DNA from: Saururus chinensis | Taxonomy: Eukaryota > Streptophyta > Magnoliopsida > Piperales > Saururaceae | Assembly (NCBI GenBank): GCA_035235625.1 | Contig: CP141142.1 | Location: 46,417,644 to 46,481,643 of the forward strand | Direction: 5' to 3' | Length of the DNA stretch: 64,000 bases | Shown: piece by piece, positions 25,590-36,675 of the stretch | Position numbering within the stretch: the stretch's first letter is position 1 | How the letters are laid out: the number at the start of each line of letters is the position of its first letter | Notes under the pieces: model-generated | What the model was told of the DNA's origin: nothing | Seen by the model: the letters and a program-made list of their open reading frames with translations, nothing else | Database searches by the model: none | Made by a program: the position numbers and the translations under genes

Positions 25590-25890
25590 GTGTTCTAGGT
25601 TCCACGTGTGGGATTTGGACTCTCTTACCCCAGAGATGTCCAGGGCGAACACATTGCTCTAGGTTTCTGTAGGGAATTCAGACATTCTTGGCCAGGATTG
25701 TCAAGGGCGAGCATACCTGGTCTAGGTTTCCGTAAGGAATTTGGACCTTCCTTTTTGGATCGTCCAGAGCGAGCAGAGAAGTTGACTACCCCAAACACTC
25801 TAGGTTTCCGTAAGGAACTCAAACTATGTCCAGATTGGGCGATGCCCTAGGTTTCCAGTTAGAAAACTGGACCACGTCCAGGGCAGGTGA
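25590..25890 (+). repeat. Tandem array inside LTR (about 50-80 bp unit)
   Basis: About five degenerate units each begin TCTAGGTTTCCGTAAGGAA or similar and carry a GTCCAGGGCGARC block. The same array appears in reverse complement at about 63760-63930 in the other LTR of this family, so it is an old part of that LTR and not a local expansion. Confidence 0.6.
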
Positions 25891-26598
25891 TATGATTGTA
25901 TTTGATAAGTATAATTTATACGTTATTTTACCCTTAATTATTCTATTTTCTAGTCTCATTTAAGAGTTAATATAGGTTAAATAATGAGAAATTAATTTTA
26001 ATTAGGTTAGAAAAAGCTTCCATGATGATTTGAATTAAATTGGCTTATTTTGCATATTCTTCATTGGCGTTCGAACGATCTCACTTACCGTTCGATCGGG
26101 ATAACGTGATTTTGAAGAAAATTCAGTTCAAGCGTTCGAACGGGCATGCAGGGCGTTCGAATGGGATAACGCGCAGTTTCCTTATTTTAGCCAATTTCGA
26201 GTCTTTTTCATATTGGACTCATTCCTACGGATCTTATGCTACTCTGTTAGGTGAATTGCCCGTTAGAGGGGCTAAGTCTTCCGCAATATGATAATCCGTT
26301 AAATTTTGTCGCTCACGTGTGCTGACCAGCCCTTATACCGGGCTCGGCTCATGTCGGGCGGAGTCGGGGCGTGACAAAATCCATTGCGGGTATTTTGTCA
26401 TTCAGAAGGACAAAATCAACTTAAACCTGATTTCGTCCTTCCAAATGACGAAATAAAAAAAAATTAAAAAGAAGGCCACACAGGCGCCAGCACTTGGCTG
26501 ATGCCTACATGGCCAAAAGCAACACCACTTTGAAAAATATTTTCCAAAGTGTGAACTTTCAGTAATTATTTTTTAATATTATTTAAATAATTTTCCCT

Positions 26599-26929
26599 AC
26601 ATCATATTACGAGTCTTCGGCTCAAAGAACATATATCATGGATGATAATACGATATGACAAATATTGTGTTATAGTATATATAATATGGAGCATACTGTA
26701 TTATGGATCACCGATTAAAAAAACCTATCATGTTATCGTATATGTAATATAGATCATAACATATAATTAATAATATTTACTATTGACATGTCATGTTATC
26801 ATATATGTGATATGTGTCATGTCATATTATGGGCCGCTGGTGCAAAGAACACATAGCATGTTATCGTTTACACCATATGGTGTATATCCTATTATCAATA
26901 ACATGTCATGTTATATATGAGGGAAAATT
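26599..26929. other. AT-rich spacer with repeated catgttat motifs
   Basis: This lies between two MULE termini. It is full of catgttat, tatcgtatatgt and similar degenerate repeats, but has no ORF and no recognised element. Confidence 0.4.
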
Positions 26930-27953
26930 GTATAAATAATTTTAAAAAAATATTTACCAAAACAGCAGAGAGAGAAAAATAATTACCAAAATAGTATTCG
27001 TTTTGGCCACGAAGGCGTCAGCCAAGCACTTATGCTTGCATGACTTTTTTTTAAAATTTTTACAATTTCATCCTTTACAATGATGAAATCAATGCACTTG
27101 ACTGATTTCGTCGTTCTAAAGGACGAAAACTTATTTCATTACATTGTACTGAGAATGACGAAATCAATAATGAATTGATTTTACCCTCTCTTTTCTCTCT
27201 CTATTCACTCTCTCTCATCTCTCTCTCTCTTCACTATCTCTCCTCTTTCTCTCTCTTCACACACACACACTCTCTCTCTCTCTCTTCACTCTCTCTTCCC
27301 TCTCTCTCCTCATTCTCTCTCTTCTCTCTAATCACTCTCTCCTCTCTTGTCTCTCTCTATTCTCGCCTCTCTCTTTTCTCTTTCTTCCCTCATTCTCTCT
27401 CTAGACTCTCTCTCCTCTATCTATTCACTCTTTTTCCTCTTTCTCTCACCTCTCTCTATTTGCTCAACCTCTCCTATCTCTCATCTCTTTTTCGGCTCTC
27501 TCATTTTTCTCTATTCTCTTTATATTCTCTCTATCATCTTTTCTAAATGACAAAATCAAAAAGATAAAATCATGAAGAATTAAATTAAAATTTTTTATTC
27601 TTCCCTTACTTCTCTTTAGAGTCGGGGCTTACGCTCACATACATGAGAGAGACAAGAAGAGAGATATAGAAGAGAGATAAAGAGGTGAGAGTGAAAAGAG
27701 AAGATAGAGGAGAAAGTGAATAAAAAGAGAAGAGAGAGAAAGATGAGAGAAAGAAGAGAGAGAGAAGAGAAAGAGAGGATAACATGAATTCATTAGTAGA
27801 AGGACGATATCAAGTACATTGATTTCATTATTCTAAATAACAAAATTGTAAAAAATTAAAAAAATGATAGAAGAAAACAAAAATAAATACTACTTTAATA
27901 ATTATATTATTTTATAAATATTTTAAAAAAATATTATTTATATATTTTCGCTT
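26930..27953. mobile_element. Small PMD-MULE relative with (CT)n and (GA)n core
   Basis: The left end AGGGAAAATTGTATAAATAA and the right end (complement AAAATATATAAATAATATTT) resemble the MULE termini, and a TTTCGTC/GACGAAA block follows at 27060-27165, including TTTCGTCGTTCTAAAGGACG. The core is a (CT)-rich microsatellite at 27182-27545 followed by an oppositely oriented (GA)-rich run at 27630-27780. No gene is present; it appears to be a non-autonomous derivative. Confidence 0.5.
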
Positions 27954-28279
27954 CGTCTTATATTTAGAAGAGATACTTTTACTTTGTAAGGCAAGGTTAG
28001 CAGACTCCTCATCCATGGGCTATAACCACGCCAAAATCAATACATTCAAGTACTCCGGGCGTCGGGCGTTACTGTGTATCATCGTCAGAGTTTCTGTAAG
28101 TGCCGGCCAGCTGGCGATACGCGTCCGGCTAAAATTGCCACTATCTCGTCTCGTGACACATCTCATGCCCGGACTGCAACCCCGCCGCTTGGCCTCGCCG
28201 CAATGCAGATTTATACTCCAATGAGTCCCCCAACATAGAAATTCAGCGACCAGTAGACAGAAAGAAATTGATTGCAAGA

Positions 28280-28636
28280 ATGGGAAGTGCTGCAATGGCT
28301 GTCATCGTCATTTTCTTGTGTGCTACGACCGCTGCAACTGCAAGTGAAGGTATGATCCTCTGAGCCCTTCTCCCTCTCTTGCTCCCATGTCTAAACCCAT
28401 GACTGCCTGAACATGCATGCTTACCTCTTTTTTCGATCCCAGTGATGGTGCCGGGCCCAGAAATACGTTGCTGTGGGGTTTACAAGTTTGGGGGCTCATG
28501 CAACACACATTCACGCAAGGATAATCACTTTTGCCATGAAATGTGCAAGCAAGGCGGCTGTTTCCGTGGAGGGAGATGCATTCTTACACCTGACCATCAA
28601 AGCTGCCGTTGCACCTGCCCACCTACAAATCCGTAA
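28280..28636 (+). CDS. Defensin-like secreted Cys-rich peptide (two exons)
   Basis: Exon 1 is 28280-28349 (MGSAAMAVIVIFLCATTAAT..), exon 2 is 28443-28636, and the intron is GT..AG with phase 1. The 87-residue product has a clear signal peptide (about residues 1-21) and a mature part with ten Cys at 33, 34, 43, 54, 58, 63, 69, 78, 80 and 82. C54-x3-C58 followed by C78-x-C80 is the cysteine-stabilised alpha-beta signature, with Gly-Cys contexts (GGCFRGGRC) before it. An intron just after the signal peptide is the standard layout for plant defensin-like genes. The usual plant defensin has eight Cys; the vicinal CC pair and the CRCTC end are extra. Likely secreted, with a defence or signalling role, but no function can be read from the sequence. 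It stands alone between transposon blocks. Confidence 0.75.
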
Positions 28637-29755
28637 ATTAAGCCAGAGATGAGACAAAATAATGCAGTCGATCCATTGATCTCATGTGATGCTTATCTCT
28701 ATGAATAATACTGCACCATTCCTGGGACCCTTTTTGTTTGATATGTTAAATTAAATTAAGCCATAAGACACTACTAGCTAGAGACAGCCTCATTACTAGC
28801 AGAATAAGCATCTGGCTTTGTTTTATAAAATGGAATAAGGAAAGCGCACAGACTGATCATCCTCATGATCTCTTCGACGGGCCATTAGTTCTGAAAATTA
28901 AGAGATGGATCAGTTTCGGTTGCAAGCTTATGCAATCGCGGTGCAGTGAAATCGATCAGGCCAGTAAAAGAAAGATGTTTTTATCATGACTAATTAACTA
29001 TCATTTCTTCTAATCAGGCATGGGTTTTCAGTACATGGCAATTGTTTCTCCCTACCAATACTGGGTAAGTCACAAGCTCATGTAATGCCAATTCAGTCAA
29101 CGTACACCATTACATCAAAAATATTTTCATGACCACAATACATAATCATAAACAGTAACCAGTAAACATGTAACCAGTGGACGTGTGCAGGAGTATGTTA
29201 GATTCAGTTCTCAAGTTTCTCTCACCAAGAAGTGCTAATATGATAATCTTTTATCTCTCACCATTTCTTTGAATCTCCCATTATTTGTCATGGTCATTAA
29301 GCTTATTATTGGTCATGAAACTTATTATTGGTCATCAAGTTTTAAAATTTGGTCAGCCTAAACCTAAACAAGTTCATTCAATTTTGAAATTGATTTCACC
29401 GGCATCCTAGAGAAAACCTCTCCCTCAGCATGCGTGCATTAAAACGAGTCTTCTAGTAAACAATTGAACAGAACAACATGTGGGGATGCAAATATAGTGA
29501 AAAAAACAGAAGACTGATCTATGTACACCGAAAAAACCCCAAAAAGACTGGTATAGATTGAAATAAAACGCAGCTAAAATAGCAACAGATGGTCAGGCAG
29601 ATAGCCATCAAAATGAAGATAACTTGAGGCTCAAACAAAAAGACATAAGAGACTTCAAGTAATTTATGCCAAAAAACACTCCAAGAAATTACCGCGTATG
29701 CTTGTAATGACATACGCACTCATGATCCAATCAATTAGTTGGTATCTTCTGCGTA
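28637..29755. other. Spacer downstream of defensin-like gene
   Basis: AT-rich. I see no convincing exon. A short direct repeat (cttattattggtcat, two copies at 29303-29335) is the only internal structure noticed. Confidence 0.35.
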
Positions 29756-30417
29756 TAATGGTGCATTTGGCAACATGGATTTAAGGGGTGTAACTTTTAA
29801 ATACATGAGAGTTGGTCTAAATTTTATGTTTGAGAACTCGTCTTGAATGGGATTTATTTTTGGCCTAAATCTCAACATTTTTTTTGCCATTATTAGTTAT
29901 AGAAACACACAATTTAAAAATCGCATAATGGGATATGTTCTTTTGAAATCTCATAATTAAGAGATTTGCTTACTTTATTCGTGACCTTGCTTCTTCTCTC
30001 CCACAAGCCCCTTCAACTAATTTCTATCTGACTTCTCTCCCACAACCCCCTTCAACTAATTTCCCTCAACTTCAACTAAGTTCTTTCTGACTTTAGCCTC
30101 TTCTCCCCAACCCTCTTTAAAGTGGAATTAGGTTGTGCTTGTTAGCCATGTAAACCCCTCACCTTCATATATTCTAACCTCAAATGACATCATTGTTGCC
30201 TTATATCACTGTTATTTAAGGAACCACCTCCATCTCATTCACGGGATCAATGAACTACCCAACAACTAAATGAAAATTAAGTAAAAGTTAATTTCTTTCA
30301 CACTTTACAAAAGTAAGAATTAGTATTTTAAGTACTATTAAAATATAAATATAAATTAAACCCATTGTAAGTTTTTTAAATTTCACCAATAAAATTATAT
30401 TGTTCCCAAACATTAAT

Positions 30418-33400
30418 TGTAACGTCTATGAAATTTTAGGTATTTTTTTCAATAAAATCTTATTATTTTTATTTAGATTTTTTGGAGGATTTTTGAAATT
30501 AGGGTATACATAGCATTTTTGAGTTGTGCAAAAGGATCTAAAGGGCAATTAGGTGAATGACGAATCCATTAATTTTGGGGAGTCTACCCTACCCAGATGT
30601 CCTTCTCTTACTTAATTATGTCTTTATCCAATTAAGTCTTAATTTCCCCCTAGACTTAACCTTTACCCTAATTGAATTTTGGAAAAATGTAGTGTTTTGG
30701 GAGGAAGAAGGTGGTCAACGGCGAGGCTCCAGCTGAGGTAGATCTACGGCAAACCGACAACTAAGGTAGGATCGCCACCTTAATTAGTCCTTAAGTCAAA
30801 ATTAAGTAATGTTAATTTAGGGGACAATTGAATCCGTTGTGAAAACTTAATTATTAGTAATAATTAATAAAATAACCAGTGAAAAGGGGGGTAGCCGAAC
30901 CACCGGCTAGCTTCCGTTAGCTAGCCAATTTCCAAACTGCCGGTCAGACACCTTGCTCCGGCCAAACCCCTAGTTGGCGGTAATTAATGACTAGGGTGTG
31001 CGGTTTTGTCATTGGGGAGAAAAACACAAGTCATTTTTTCCCTGATATGCTCTTCTCCGGCCAGAGGGTCGGCCTTGAACAATGACAACATCTGTGAGAT
31101 GAATCCAAAGATTCCAACTTTGTTCTTGTGATGGATTCCCCTTCCGGCGGGCCGTCACAAGCAGGTGGTTTCCGACGTCTCTCTCTTTCTCTCTCCTCGT
31201 TTTCACTATTTCCATCAAGTTGCAGAGGATTTGCCACATGATGGTCTAGCGGGTCGCTATCATGCACCTTCTGCCCTTTGCACTTGTCCCACTCTAGTGA
31301 ATTCCCACCGCCTTCCAACTGGTGATCCATCGCGCTTAGTCACGGCCGGCCACTGATTCCTGAAGCTTCCCACAAACCTCTGGTGGTGACATGCAGGGAA
31401 GGTGCAATGGCATGTGCATGTAGACGGCGGTTGAGAACTTCTCAGCCACCTCCTTTATGATTCCTAGTGGTTTGGGCAGTGGGCTGCCGTATCCTGACCG
31501 AGAATCCTACGCCTGGTGCCTGTCATCTTCTTCCTCCAAAAACGGCTCGGAGGGGAAGAAGATGACGGTTGTAGGTCAGGCCCATGGCCAACCCTGCCCG
31601 CAATCGGGTCACCGTGGGTCAGCCCCAACCAGTTCACTGAGCTAGGTGTTAGCCCCTCAACTTTTTCCATAGAGAAGGGGGCGGCTACCCCCTAGACTTG
31701 GCAGCGGACAACCAAGTCAGCCTGAGCGATGGACACCCTAGGCAGCCCCTTAGACACGGATGGATGTTGGGAGTAGCATTGGAGCGATTCTGGATGCGTA
31801 CTCGCCTTGCAGAGCAAGTTGAGGAATAGTCTCTACGCATGCAGGACTCTAGGTGGCGAGCTGGGTGCCACAACCCCTTAGGGACAGACTCCTAAGGCAG
31901 CTAGGATTCACTTATGCAGTGCAGCCAAACTCCTAGCGCGAGTAGGAATGAAGGCAGCAGGTTCCTTGGATGGCTCAGACTCTTGAAGGCAGCAGGACGC
32001 TGGACTCCTAGTCGAAGATGAACTCCTTTGGTTTCCTGATTTGGACTAGGGCTGCTGGCTAAGGGGGAGATAGTTGTTCGGGGTGAGACTCCTTGTATGG
32101 GTGGGCACTAGGACCGGCCTATGGCTAAGTCTATATAAAGGAGAGTGCAAGGCGGCCATGACTAACAAATACATTGTGATTGCGAACCAGAGTGCTATGA
32201 GAGAGAGAGAGTGTGTGTGTGTGTGTTGCGGTCTGGTTGATCAGCCCTTGCCCTCTCCCTGCCCTTTTATATTGACATACTAATTTACATAGCGAAGGGC
32301 GGAGCCCCTTTGCACTAGAGATGACTTGTGTTTGCTGATTGTTTGTTCCCTTGCGCATACGAGTGGGAAGGTTGCGAGAGATTGGTTGTTGGTTGTACGG
32401 CGCAGCCAAGCCATCACGAGGATGAACACTAGGCAAAGCTTCGTGGCATGACACTAGGCCTAGCGGGCCGGGTTTCAGGGCCCAGGACACATTTTAGAAA
32501 ATACAAAAGAAGAAAAATAGAGTTGTTTCTGTTTTTTAAAACATGAGAGGCTAGTCTAAGTGCATGCAAACACAATTAAGTATATAACACCGCTAATATA
32601 GTATGTACACATGTAATATGGTACATATGTATTATTTTCAAAATTAAGCTTAAATTTTACTTTTCTTTTGGCATGAGCCCTACCCAAAGAGCATATTGGG
32701 CTCCTTAGTGACCCTTTTTGGGTTCAAGTTTTATTGATTTGATGTATGTGGATAATTAAGCCTTGTGAATCAATACATCAAGATTAATGGAGATTAATTG
32801 ATAAGGGTAGAGGGCTTTGGATTGAGAATTTGACACCTATTCAAAATAAAGACTGCAATACCCTTGGTGGGGGTCAAGAATTGGTTCGTGAAGTGAACAA
32901 GTTTTGACCTAATAATTTACTTGGTTGATGAACCAACGGTGGTTTTAGGGTCTTAACCTAATTTGATGAGACTAATAGGGTTGGGGTTGATTTATGAACC
33001 TTACCTCTATTGATGAGCTGTTAATTTAGCCACGTAGTTGCACCTCCCTGTGGAGGGAGCTCTGCTTTAGTTAGGCTCATCATTGATCTATTGAAGATCG
33101 TTTAGTGTATACATAGTCATAATCATTGACATCTTGCTCGATTAACATCTCTTACCACTTTTGTTTATGTGCAGTTATGAGTCATGCCCTTCCACTTCGG
33201 TAATGATTAAAAAAAAAAAAGTTTACTTCGATTGTGCGATAGATAAGGTATCCAAAACCCCTAGTTTCGAACATCTTCTAACCATTGGTGCTTGTTCCCA
33301 AGCAAGACCCTAGGAATATGGCCAAAAGCTTCATGCCTTGCCTGGTCTTCCAGCTTCCGCCAGTCATAGGGTAGTGAAGCGGACTATTCGTGACACATGC

Positions 33401-34592
33401 TGGGGCGCACACACATGTGTAAATGTTGTATACCAAGTGTGCATGCATTTCGGGAACTGCCTATAGTGTTGCACACCATTTTTGTAGGCGTTGCAAGGAA
33501 GGCCCGCAATGTTGCACAATATGTATGTGCAATGTTGCACATAATGCATGCAATGATGCGTATACATTGTTGGCTATGTTGGGACACATGGTCGGCTAGC
33601 ATGTATTTAGATTGTTAAGATGTCACCTCCCCCCTAAACAGTGTTGGAGAGTCTTGTGGAGTATTTTGGGGCCGTTTGACAAACTTTGAGGGAACCATGT
33701 CTGTACAACCACTTTGGCTGCCACTCCAGCAGAATGCAAGAAATCTCTTATGCTATATAGGGGGGATATGATGAGCTAAGTTGTTAAATTGTTGGTATGA
33801 TGTCTAGCCTTGTAACCGGTTGTCTCAGATGGTAACGAAGACTTGTTGTGTTGCTAGCTACAATGCCATGAGCCCCGTCTAAGCGGACTATTTGTGACAC
33901 GCTGCTCTTTAGGGGTTCGGTTGGGAGACGACACCTCTTGGTGGATTATAGGGCTTCATCATGGATGTTTCCTTTGCGGGTGGTCTATGGCGAGTTGTAT
34001 CATTTGTTACTTAGGATGACATTTGATGTATTTGTCTGTCTATCTATCTACGAGATTAGGCGTGTTAATAGTTTTTATAAAGGGGAAACTGATGGGAATT
34101 TATAATAATATTATTTGTGATAATTAACACAATTAAAACCCTAAGTGGACTCACATAATATGCAATGATTTTTTTGCATTGTTATTCTACTATCCTATTG
34201 CGTATTTGTATCCTTAGCGACCTAATTTTGTAGGTTTTTTCTGTGAGGACTAGTGGTATTAAGGCTCAGCATTTAGATTGAGGTTGACATACATCTAGTA
34301 GGATTTAGATATATTATTTCAGTACATTTTAGATGATTTTAATAATAGCAAGAAAGCCAACTTTATTTAATTGCTTATTTTCATATAGATGTAAGACTTG
34401 CACTTATATGGATGATTTACTTATTTATAAATTTTAAATACCTTTATGTTATAATATATTTTGTTATCCATGTTTATAAACCCTAATGATCATGATCTAA
34501 ATATTTAGTTGATTAATTTAATTTTAAAAAAATTATCATGATTTATTACATATTTTTTATTAAAAAAAGTTTTAAAAATCCGAGCTGTGGCA
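30418..34592 (+). mobile_element. Long LTR, relative of the 21.6-25.1 kb LTR
   Basis: It starts TGTAACGTCTATGAAA and ends ATCCGAGCTGTGGCA; the flanks TTAAT / TTTAT differ at one of five positions. It shares a leader (CCGACAACTAAGGTAGGATC near 30750) and a 3' end with the inner LTR at 21572-25089, but is more diverged and so older. It is about 4.2 kb, longer than its relative, partly because of a foreign GC-rich segment around 31.65-32.5 kb. It is fossil, without coding domains. Confidence 0.55.
31650..32490 (+). other. GC-rich segment with TATA box, likely nested insertion
   Basis: The base composition differs from the surrounding LTR. It contains a good TATA box (CTATATAAAGG at about 32132) followed by a leader and a (GA)n(GT)n run at 32198-32227. 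This looks like the promoter part of another retroelement terminus. Borders and family could not be fixed, and ORFs here are not convincing. Confidence 0.3.
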
Positions 34593-34696
34593 TTTATAAT
34601 CTTGAATGCTAATTTTAAATTTTGCATGGTTTAAATTAATGTAATTATAAAATACATATAAAAAACAAAATTAAGGCTACCAAACACACCCCCGAA

Positions 34697-36675
34697 TGAT
34701 TATAAGAAAATAATTTTTGTAATGAGACCTAGCATGGTACATAGAGGCTATAGCCATATATCTACCCCTTAAATAGCTGTGCACTGCGTTCGTACCATGG
34801 CAAAATCTCATTTACCAAGGTCACGGACTAGTTATGGAGCCCCTTCTAGACACAGATGTGTCGTTTTACAGTTTAAAACTTCATTTTTATTATCAAACAC
34901 ACCGAGTCAAGTACATTTTTTTAGTTTTGTGAGTCAAATTTCATATGGAATCAAAATTAAAATACTCCAAAATGATTCCATGACTTTTCGAGCCACACAC
35001 CAAAAACTCATAAGGAGGCTAATGACTCCATTTTCCTAACAATAATTTTTAAATAAAATTAATAATATGAGACGAAGTTAATTTTTTCAAAATAAACTAT
35101 TAATATAAGATTAGTGAGTATTGGTTAAATATTTTACTTGTTAAAAAGATCGCAATGTCATAAACAAATTTTATTTGTTTATAACACTTAAAAAATGAAT
35201 GTATTTTCTTATTTTACTAAAAGCTACTATTTTGTCTATTATTTAAAATTTTAATACTCTATCTATCTTAAATTAATAAAAAGTTATTTTATGTTATTAA
35301 TTTTATTTTATTCAACTTAAGTGGTTAAAAACTTAAAAAAGAGTAGCATAATTCATAAGTTTATTTTCCCTTCAAGTGTGGGTTTTATCATAAAATAAAA
35401 ATTACTCCATCAAACTTATGTTAATAATTATATTTTAAAAAATAATTAATAAATACGCATGAACTCTATGCTTAATTAAAACGTAAAAAGCTCTTAATTC
35501 TTAAAAGATACTAAGACGGGGGAGGCACACACGGCGTGGAGCCCACGACTAGAGGAGATTCCGCGGGAATCACGCCGTTTTTTTTCTTCTTTTTTTTGTG
35601 CAAAATCGGGCCGGTGGATGACATCACCGACGCGCCCGCGTAAAATATGCAATAAGCATAATGTTTGTCTTCGCAGGATCTGATTTGTTCCCCAGAAAAT
35701 ATTATCAGTTTTGAGCCGTCGATTAATGGAACATGGTCTGTTAATAATAGAACCACGTTATTGCTGGAACAAAAACTGCTCGTGGCAATATTAGTAAGGC
35801 CGGCAGAAGTCAATAGACTCTTGGCGTGGCCAATATACGCATGACAAACTTATTCAGTTTTTCATCAATGTCCCCAGTTTCAAAATTATTTAGAATTACT
35901 TCTCCTATGTTTCTCATATACGAGAAACTACCTTCATATTTTGTAATATTACAAAAAATTTAAAGGTTGGAACCCCTCAGGCCTCACCGAATCGCCTTTT
36001 TAATTACACATTTATTATTTAGTTTTTGACAGCCATATCAATTTATATCATATTAGTTTTAGTTAACAAACACGGTCCTAAAGAACAAAAGTCAAGATTT
36101 TGAATTTTTAACCTCTTGGCCATTTACAGGGATTATATTATGAGGTTAAAAATAGTAATTTTTATTAAACGGTAAAATACTGATACTCTCAATAAAAAGG
36201 AAATTAAATTTACCATATTAAATACTAAACTATTTAAATTAAATAAAATAAAGTTACTAAATATTATAAAATATTTTTTTATATAAAATAGAACTATTAG
36301 TTTAAAACGGCATTATAATGGGATTAACGGTGGGACATGGTGTTTTATTTTTATTTAATTATGTGACGGGAGGGAGCAGAGGCAAGATAAGACTAAAATA
36401 AAGGAGCTCGTTGAATAACAATCCTAAAACATGAGGGTCTTCAAGTGTTAAATCCAATGAAAATCTTTCTAGAAATTTAACTTCATCTTCCTCCTCCTCA
36501 GACCGCACTCCCATTCGGCGCCTTCGTCTCGGCTGTGGAGGCGCAGCTCACCGCGTTATCCTGCTCCTGCCCCCCGCTAGAGAATTGCTTGATTGCGTCC
36601 AGATCCGTAATCAGGCCTGATTAGGAGTCAGGGGGCGCCCGCGGCGGCGGCAGCTCCTGTAATCGGAACCCGATT
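34697..36675. other. Upstream region of XXT5-like gene, with MITE relic
   Basis: AT-rich to about 36420, then a CT-rich, increasingly GC-rich stretch that is probably the 5' UTR of the XXT5-like gene. A decayed Stowaway-like element is recognisable at about 35253-35410 (tactctatctatcttaaattaat .. gagtagcataattcataag). No clear TATA box was seen near 36400. Confidence 0.4.

Larger units (their letters stand above)
20016..26376 (+). mobile_element. Long solo LTR (outer), same family as at 62.7 kb
   Basis: It starts TGTAAGAACTC and ends GGGGCGTGACA, with flanking AAATT / AAATC (20011-20015, 26377-26381), a near-perfect 5-bp target duplication. Its right end and its tandem array (25.6-25.9 kb) match, in reverse complement, the LTR that begins at 62692. 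It contains a younger LTR at 21572-25089; without it the LTR is about 2.8 kb. No coding interior is present. It is a fossil Ty3/gypsy-type LTR lying within the MULE's right subterminal region. Confidence 0.65.
11044..26598 (+). mobile_element. PMD-MULE with transposase and PMD genes, nested by LTRs
   Basis: This large Mutator-like element reads left to right: a MuDR-type transposase (about 11.4-14.2 kb), then a PMD gene (14.25-19.6 kb), then a subterminal TTTCGTC/GACGAAA array (19.85-20.0 and 26.39-26.45 kb), then a right terminus ending AATAATTTTCCCT at 26598. Its PMD gene is split by a solo LTR (14601-17729) and its 3' end by another (20016-26376), which itself holds a third (21572-25089). 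Without these three it would be near 6 kb. I could not find its left terminal repeat; the true start lies somewhere between 11044 and about 11420. Both genes are decayed. Confidence 0.65.
29756..34696. mobile_element. Possible TIR element split by an LTR
   Basis: The left sequence GGTGCATTTGGCAAC (near 29760) and the complement of the right sequence GGTGTGTTTGGTAGCC (near 34690) look like imperfect inverted ends of a DNA transposon. Between them lies the LTR 30418-34592, leaving about 660 bp on the left and about 105 bp on the right. No transposase was seen and the target duplication is unclear, so the call is tentative. Confidence 0.3.

Noticed and set aside
27175-27546. 123-codon ORF rich in Ser and Leu
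   Set aside because: Translation of a (CT)n microsatellite.
31009-31670. Overlapping ORFs on both strands
   Set aside because: GC-rich part of an old LTR; no domain or splice structure.
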